This document shows positions 5,456 through 9,621 of a stretch of DNA of 9,621 nucleotides, piece by piece. The stretch lies in the NCBI GenBank assembly GCA_019239585.1, contig JAFAZU010000606.1:1-9621 (forward strand), read 5' to 3'. The number at the start of each line of letters is the position of its first letter. Within the stretch, counting starts at the first letter, position 1. Both the position numbers and the translations under genes were made by a program. This DNA is from Acidobacteriaceae bacterium. GTDB taxonomy: Bacteria; Acidobacteriota; Terriglobia; Bryobacterales; Bryobacteraceae. The notes under the pieces are model-generated. The model worked only from the letters and a program-made list of their open reading frames with translations. It did no database searches and was not told the DNA's origin.

Positions 5456-5746
5456 TCAGCGCGTTTCGGAGTTGTGCGGCAGAAGAGCAGCTAATGCTCT
5501 GACGTATTCACTCCAAACTGCATCATTCAGCTTTACATGCATGTACTTGGCTTGCCTTCGGACCTCAATTAGGCCAGCTTCCTGCAGTTCACGTAAATGG
5601 TGAGAAATGGTTGCTTGCGTCACAGGAAATGCCTCCTTCAGTGCCGCGCAGGCAATTTCATCAGCAGCAGCAATACGCTTCAAAATTTCAAATCTGGTAG
5701 GGTCTGAAAGCACCTTGGAGATGGCATAAAGCCGATCTGTCTCCAT
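5456..5746 (-). CDS. ArsR/SmtB-family winged-helix transcriptional repressor
   Basis: The 96-residue protein is one winged helix-turn-helix domain. ISKVLSDPTRFEILKRIA (9-26) is the family N-terminal helix signature, TQATISHHLRELQEAGLI (43-60) is the recognition helix region, and EVRRQAKYMHVKLN (61-74) is the wing. The metal box ELCVCDL of ArsR is absent; the only cysteine is Cys33, so this is probably one of the many non-metal members, perhaps answering to oxidation or another ligand. It starts 19 bp after the anti-sigma gene with a poor ribosome binding site, which suggests translational coupling. Pairs of a small ArsR-type repressor with an SDR enzyme are common, and the SDR gene 66 bp downstream is the likely target. 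Family call is secure, ligand unknown. Confidence 0.9.
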   Translation of the reverse strand: METDRLYAISKVLSDPTRFEILKRIAAADEIACAALKEAFPVTQATISHHLRELQEAGLIEVRRQAKYMHVKLNDAVWSEYVRALAALLPHNSETR

Positions 5747-5765
5747 GTGCTTAGTCTAGCGACCG

Positions 5766-6041
5766 TTAAACTTCCGTAATATCGCTCTCGTCCTTGCGCT
5801 TGCACCCGCAACGTTTACCGAGGTACGCCCATAATCTAGAATGCACACCGGGAGGGAGAGGCTGCGACTGCATGCCTTTGAAAACTTTGATAGTTTTTAA
5901 GGTGGTATCGCAAACAACCCAGCAGTTTGGGCATTCGTTCACATGCCGCTGCAACTCGGCCCGGAACGCCGGGTCCAGCTCGTTGTCGAGGAACTCGTTC
6001 AATTCCTGCAAAAACTGCTTACAGGTAAGCAAACGCGTCAT
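5766..6041 (-). CDS. Soluble ZAS (zf-HC2) anti-sigma factor with RsrA-type zinc ligands
   Basis: This 91-residue protein has no membrane segment and is probably cytoplasmic. The zinc-binding anti-sigma motif is complete: Cys7, His33, Cys37 and Cys40 (HVNECPNC at 33-40). The spacing C-x25-H-x3-C-x2-C equals that of Streptomyces RsrA (C11, H37, C41, C44), whose zinc is released when disulfides form and which then frees sigma-R. Three more cysteines, Cys44, Cys78 and Cys80 (RCGCKRK at 77-83), are available. The ATG at 6041 lies inside the upstream sigma gene (23-bp overlap), with AAGGGGG directly before it, so the two are translationally coupled and probably made in balanced amounts. Redox sensing is inferred from ligand geometry; metal or structural roles remain possible. 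ArsR and SDR genes follow in the same direction. Confidence 0.85.
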   Translation of the reverse strand: MTRLLTCKQFLQELNEFLDNELDPAFRAELQRHVNECPNCWVVCDTTLKTIKVFKGMQSQPLPPGVHSRLWAYLGKRCGCKRKDESDITEV

Positions 6042-6642
6042 CCCCCTTCTTTTTAAACTGCCGGGTCAGCTTTTCCCGGAGCTGCAGTCTCGCGCGTAAA
6101 AGGCGGCTCTTCACCGCTGAAATCGATAACTTCAAAGCCTCAGCTGTCTCCTCGATGGACAGTTCTTCGATGTCTCGTAAGACAAAAACGGTGCGATAAG
6201 CTGGCTTCAAACTTTGAATCGCCTCGTTCAAAACTGTGCCTAGCTCCTCGCGCGAGTAGCTTTCTTCCGGATTTTCGTCCCAAACGGCGATTTCCCGGAC
6301 CATCTCGTCTTCTCCGGTATTGATCGGTTCGTCCAAAGGAACTGTTTTATCAGAACGCCGTTTGCGCAGCTTCATCAAGGCTTCATTCACGGCAATTCGG
6401 ACCAGCCAAGTATAGAACTTCGAGTTGCCTTGAAAGTTGTCGAGGTGAGTATAAGCCTTTAAAAAGGTTTCCTGCAGCACATCTTCGGCATCATCGTCGT
6501 TTTGGGTGATCTGCTTAGCCATGCGGAAAACCCGGCGTTCATAGTGCGTCACCAGTTCTGAAAACGCATCCATGTCCCCGCTTTTCGCCCGCGCAACCAG
6601 AGCCGATTCATCAAAACCAGGTGTAATGGAAGAAGTGCCCAC
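6019..6642 (-). CDS. ECF-family RNA polymerase sigma factor (second module)
   Basis: This 207-residue protein is an ECF sigma factor of the RpoE-like kind. Region 2 covers about 24-95, with DDAEDVLQETFLKAY (50-64) and NSKFYTWLVRIAVNEALMKLRKRR (73-96). An acidic linker follows (100-130), then region 4 (about 135-190) with YRTVFVLRDIEELSIEETAEALKLSISAVKSRLLRARLQLREKL-type helices. The GTG at 6642 is preceded by GAAGG with a good 8-nt spacing, so this start is preferred. The 3' end overlaps the ZAS anti-sigma gene by 23 bp, which marks the two as a cognate pair. It differs in linker and ends from the other sigma factor in the window, so the modules are not a recent duplication. It is transcribed divergently from thrS across 84 bp that should hold both promoters; I could not place either with confidence. 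Confidence 0.95.
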   Translation of the reverse strand: MGTSSITPGFDESALVARAKSGDMDAFSELVTHYERRVFRMAKQITQNDDDAEDVLQETFLKAYTHLDNFQGNSKFYTWLVRIAVNEALMKLRKRRSDKTVPLDEPINTGEDEMVREIAVWDENPEESYSREELGTVLNEAIQSLKPAYRTVFVLRDIEELSIEETAEALKLSISAVKSRLLRARLQLREKLTRQFKKKGDDAFAYL

Positions 6643-6726
6643 GAAGTACCTTCAGTCTAGCAATTACTTCGTTCCGGACCCGGTAAAGGTTATGTTCTTT
6701 GCTACGCTCGAATTTACCCCTGAAGC

Positions 6727-8661
6727 ATGGATTCTTTGACCATCACTCTGCCGGATGGCAGCCAGCAGTCTTTTCCGCAAGGCACGCGTCCCCTTGACGT
6801 TGCGCAATCGATCAGCCCGCGCTTGGCTGCTGATGCTATTGTCGCTCGCGTCAATGGAGAACTGTTTGACCTCACGCGTCCGCTCCAAACTGATAGTACT
6901 CTTGAGATCCTCACGCCCAAAAGCCCGGATGCCCTTCACGTTTACCGCCATTCGACAGCTCACCTGCTGGCAGCGGCCGTTCTGGAACTCTTCCCGGAGA
7001 CTCAGCTTGGCATCGGTCCTCCGACTGATTCCGGTTTCTATTACGATTTTCAACGCGACACGAAGTTTACCCCTGAAGATCTCGAAAAGATTGAAGCGAA
7101 AATGCGTGAAATCCAGGCCCGCAATCTTCCCTTTGACCGCAAGCTGACGCACAAAGAAGAAGGTTTGGAAAAGTACCGCAATGACTGGATGAAGCGCGAG
7201 TTGATTGAGGAACGCGCGGGCGATGTTTTTTCCGAGTACACTTTGGGGCCAAATTTTATTGATTTCTGCCGAGGCCCGCATGTGCCTTCGACGGAAAAGC
7301 TAAAAGCTTTTAAATTGCTGTCAATTGCGGGCGCGTATTGGAAGGGCAATGAGAAAAATCCGCAATTGCAGCGCATCTACGGGACAGCTTTTTTCACAAA
7401 AAAAGAACTAGACGAATACCTCAATCGGCTGGAGGAAGCGAAGAAGCGCGATCACCGCCGCATCGGTAAAGAGCTGGAACTGTTCACAGTCAATGAACTG
7501 GTCGGTGCCGGCCTGCCGCTCTGGCTGCCGCAAGGCGCGACTGTTCGGCGCGTTCTCGAAGACTACATCTTAGACAAGGAACGTAGGACTGGTTATCAGC
7601 ACGTCTACACGCCCCCGCTAGCTAAAGTAGACCTGTACAAAGTTTCCGGTCATTGGGAGCACTATCACGAAGACATGTTCCCGCCCATGGACCTGGAAAA
7701 CGAACAGATGGTGCTGCGGCCCATGAATTGCCCGCATCACATTCTGATCTACAAGTCAAAGATGCGGAGCTACCGCGACCTGCCGGTTCGAATCGCCGAA
7801 CTCGCCGACATGTACCGGTATGAGCGTTCCGGCGTGCTTAGTGGCCTGAGCCGAGTCCGGGCCATGACGCTGAACGATGCCCACATTTTCTGCACCCCCG
7901 ATCAGATTAAGTCTGAATTCACCAAAGTTATGCAATTAGTCGAGCAGGCTTACCGTGATCTCGGGATTACTCAATACAGCTACCGTTTGTCTCTCCGTGA
8001 TAAGGCAAATAAGGAAAAGTACGTCGATAACGATGAGATGTGGGCGTTAGGTGAGCGCGTCTTGCGCGAAGCCATGGATTCGCTGAACCTTCCCTACGTC
8101 GAAGCTCCCGGCGAAGCAGCCTTTTACGGGCCGAAGCTGGATATTCAATTAGCCGATGTCATGGGCCATGAGGAGACTTACTCCACCATTCAGATTGATT
8201 TCCATCTTCCCAACCAGTTTGACCTAAGCTATATCGGCCCGGATGGTCAGGAACACCGCCCAGTTATTATCCATCGTGCCATTATCAGCACTATGGAACG
8301 TATGATATCTTACTTAATCGAACTGTACGGTGGTGCATTTCCGGTCTGGCTGGCTCCGATCCAGGCTATTGTTCTGCCGATTTCCGACCGTCAGAATGAG
8401 TATGCCACGCAAGTTTACGAAAAATTAATTTCGGCAGGTATCCGAACAGAGCTCGATACGCGTAAAGATAAGGTAAACTCCAAGATTCGGGAAGCGCAAC
8501 TGCATAAGATACCTTTTATGTTGGTTGTGGGGGATCGCGAAGCTCAAGGGGGACAAGTTTCGGTGCGGAACCGGAAGAGCGGCGATCAGGGGGTTGTGGG
8601 GGTGGACGATTTCGTTTCCCGCCTTTCTCAACTTATTGCAAGTAAGAGTTTAGAAGAATAA
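6727..8661 (+). CDS. thrS: Threonine--tRNA ligase ThrRS
   Basis: ThrRS charges tRNA-Thr with threonine in the cytoplasm and clears mischarged Ser-tRNA-Thr. The 644 residues match the full-length bacterial form. Domains in order are TGS (about 1-64), the N2 editing domain with His75-x3-His79 (HSTAH), Cys181 and His185 (DFCRGPH), the class II catalytic core from about 245 to 540, and the C-terminal anticodon-binding domain (about 545-640). The catalytic zinc ligands are Cys335 (MNCPHH), His386 (NDAH) and His516 (VIIHRA), matching E. coli C334, H385 and H511 closely. The start ATG 6727 gives the normal TGS N-terminus, although no strong Shine-Dalgarno is visible. I see no T-box leader or clear operator in the short upstream gap. 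A glycosyltransferase gene begins 7 bp after the stop. Confidence 0.98.
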   Translation: MDSLTITLPDGSQQSFPQGTRPLDVAQSISPRLAADAIVARVNGELFDLTRPLQTDSTLEILTPKSPDALHVYRHSTAHLLAAAVLELFPETQLGIGPPTDSGFYYDFQRDTKFTPEDLEKIEAKMREIQARNLPFDRKLTHKEEGLEKYRNDWMKRELIEERAGDVFSEYTLGPNFIDFCRGPHVPSTEKLKAFKLLSIAGAYWKGNEKNPQLQRIYGTAFFTKKELDEYLNRLEEAKKRDHRRIGKELELFTVNELVGAGLPLWLPQGATVRRVLEDYILDKERRTGYQHVYTPPLAKVDLYKVSGHWEHYHEDMFPPMDLENEQMVLRPMNCPHHILIYKSKMRSYRDLPVRIAELADMYRYERSGVLSGLSRVRAMTLNDAHIFCTPDQIKSEFTKVMQLVEQAYRDLGITQYSYRLSLRDKANKEKYVDNDEMWALGERVLREAMDSLNLPYVEAPGEAAFYGPKLDIQLADVMGHEETYSTIQIDFHLPNQFDLSYIGPDGQEHRPVIIHRAIISTMERMISYLIELYGGAFPVWLAPIQAIVLPISDRQNEYATQVYEKLISAGIRTELDTRKDKVNSKIREAQLHKIPFMLVVGDREAQGGQVSVRNRKSGDQGVVGVDDFVSRLSQLIASKSLEE

Positions 8662-8668
8662 ATTCGTC

Positions 8669-9621
8669 GTGCTTATTGCAGTTCTTGTTTTACTAGGCTG
8701 CTGGATATATTGTGTTCTTGCTGTGACAGCCGCAGTGAGGCACAAGCGCGGCTGTCGTCCGTCCGCGCCCGGTACTCCGGCAGCGATCAGCATCTTGAAG
8801 CCGCTCGCCGGACTCGATGAGGGCCTGGAAGGAAATTTGCGCAGCTACTTCGAACAGGACTACCGGAGGTTCGAACTTCTGTTTGCTGTCCGGCACGAGT
8901 GGGACCCTGCTGCCGGCCTGGTTCGCCAATTGATGGCGGAGTATCCTACGATTCGCGCTAAGCTCATCCTGACAGGTGAGCCACCCTACCCCCACGCAAA
9001 AGTTTTCAGTCTTCAGTGCATGCTCGACCAGTCGCGTTATGACCTGATTGTCATGAGCGACAGTGATGTGCGGGTGGGCCGTGATTTTTGCGAATGCCTG
9101 GCAGCTGAATTCTCTGACGAACGGCTGGGGTTGGTGACTTGCCCTTATCGGGCTGTTCCGGGTAAAACTATCTGGTCACGTTTAGAGGCCCTGGGCATGA
9201 ATACCGATTTTCATGCCGGTCTGTTCACGGCGGTCATGATGGAAGGCACGAAGTTTGCCGTCGGGCCCACGATTGTCGCCCGCAAGCACGTACTGAATTC
9301 CCTGGGCGGGCTGGAGCGGGTCAAAGATTATTTAAGCTCTGAAGATTTCATGCTGGGCCGGATTGCGGCGGAGCAGGGCTTCGTGGTTCGCCTGTCTTCC
9401 TATGTGGTGGAGCATCGTATCGGCAGCGAAGGAATGCTACAGAACTTTTCTCACCGCCTGCGCTGGGCCCGCACAACGCGCCGTTCCCGTCCCTGGGGTT
9501 ACATCGGCCAGTTCTTCACCCATCCCCTTCCGGTCAGTTTGGGAATGTGCCTTTTGACTCACGGGCACTGGTCTTTACTAGCTGTTACGATGACTCTGCG
9601 CATGGCAGCCGCCTGGACCGT
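8669..9621 (+). CDS. hpnI: GT21 ceramide-glucosyltransferase-like enzyme, probable HpnI (partial)
   Basis: The frame is open from GTG 8669 to the window edge, giving 317 complete codons. An N-terminal hydrophobic segment (about 2-22) anchors it. The GT2/GT21 fold follows: ISILKPLAGLD (40-50), the nucleotide-sugar and metal site SDSD (130-133), and ED at 225-226. HRLRWARTTR (262-271) stands in place of the family (Q/R)XXRW motif, with His in the first position. Hydrophobic stretches follow from about 285. The best resemblance is to HpnI, which adds GlcNAc to bacteriohopanetetrol in hopanoid side-chain synthesis at the membrane. A ceramide or other lipid glucosyltransferase of GT21 is the alternative. 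HpnI proteins run to about 380-390 residues, so the last 70 or so are missing. Only 7 bp separate it from thrS, so cotranscription is likely although the functions are unrelated. Its ribosome binding site is weak (AGAAG). Confidence 0.82.
   Translation, partial: MLIAVLVLLGCWIYCVLAVTAAVRHKRGCRPSAPGTPAAISILKPLAGLDEGLEGNLRSYFEQDYRRFELLFAVRHEWDPAAGLVRQLMAEYPTIRAKLILTGEPPYPHAKVFSLQCMLDQSRYDLIVMSDSDVRVGRDFCECLAAEFSDERLGLVTCPYRAVPGKTIWSRLEALGMNTDFHAGLFTAVMMEGTKFAVGPTIVARKHVLNSLGGLERVKDYLSSEDFMLGRIAAEQGFVVRLSSYVVEHRIGSEGMLQNFSHRLRWARTTRRSRPWGYIGQFFTHPLPVSLGMCLLTHGHWSLLAVTMTLRMAAAWT

Noticed and set aside
2993..6642. Recent duplication of one sigma/anti-sigma cassette
   Set aside because: The sigma factors differ in linker, ends and most non-motif residues, and the anti-sigma factors differ in topology and zinc ligands.
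6642..6675. GGAAC on the minus strand upstream of the second sigma gene as an autoregulatory ECF promoter
   Set aside because: No fitting -10 at the right distance, and the implied start would fall on the GTG codon and remove the Shine-Dalgarno.
6643..6726. T-box or attenuator control of thrS
   Set aside because: The gap is only 84 bp, with no T-box sequence, specifier stem or terminator.
6664..7281. Long minus-strand frame opposite the start of thrS
   Set aside because: Antisense to the conserved TGS and editing domains, with no family resemblance.
8693..8995. Minus-strand frame opposite the glycosyltransferase
   Set aside because: The plus strand has a continuous GT21-type frame here with the expected catalytic motifs.

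Overview
The window carries ordinary bacterial housekeeping genes around a compact regulatory core. Protein style, mid-range GC (judged by eye, not computed), SD-led genes with frequent GTG starts, and the mix of A-type Fe-S carrier, ZAS anti-sigma factors and an HpnI-like glycosyltransferase suggest an acidobacterium (Acidobacteriota, perhaps class Terriglobia). This placement is inference from general protein resemblance, not from a marker gene. I see no rRNA, tRNA, CRISPR array, transposase or phage gene.

Layout. (1) 1-2847, minus strand: erpA, then murQ, murA and a rhodanese-domain gene that runs off the left edge. murQ (cleavage of MurNAc-6-phosphate in cell-wall recycling) and murA (first committed step of peptidoglycan synthesis) lie 18 bp apart. 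A perfect 13-bp hairpin lies between erpA and murQ. It can terminate erpA, and a consensus -10 TATAAT just upstream of it would place the same hairpin at the 5' end of the murQ mRNA. (2) 2848-2992: divergent control region with a GGAAC-N7-GTTCC inverted repeat that resembles back-to-back ECF-type -35 elements. (3) 2993-4640, plus strand: ECF sigma factor, membrane-anchored ZAS anti-sigma factor, and a membrane-anchored LTPEQ-repeat (Spy/CpxP/CnrX-like) protein. (4) 4643-6642, minus strand, convergent with block 3 and only 2 bp from it: a second ECF sigma factor, an overlapping soluble ZAS anti-sigma factor with the zinc-ligand spacing of RsrA, an ArsR-type repressor and an SDR oxidoreductase. 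(5) 6727-9621, plus strand: thrS and, 7 bp behind it, a GT21/HpnI-type glycosyltransferase cut by the right edge.

Reading of the whole: two different sigma/anti-sigma modules meet tail to tail. One looks built to sense the envelope or periplasm; the other is a cytoplasmic, thiol-rich and possibly redox-sensing type. The first shares a promoter region with an Fe-S cluster carrier gene, so an envelope or metal stress regulon that includes Fe-S assembly is a testable idea. The known families are secure; the regulatory wiring is inference.
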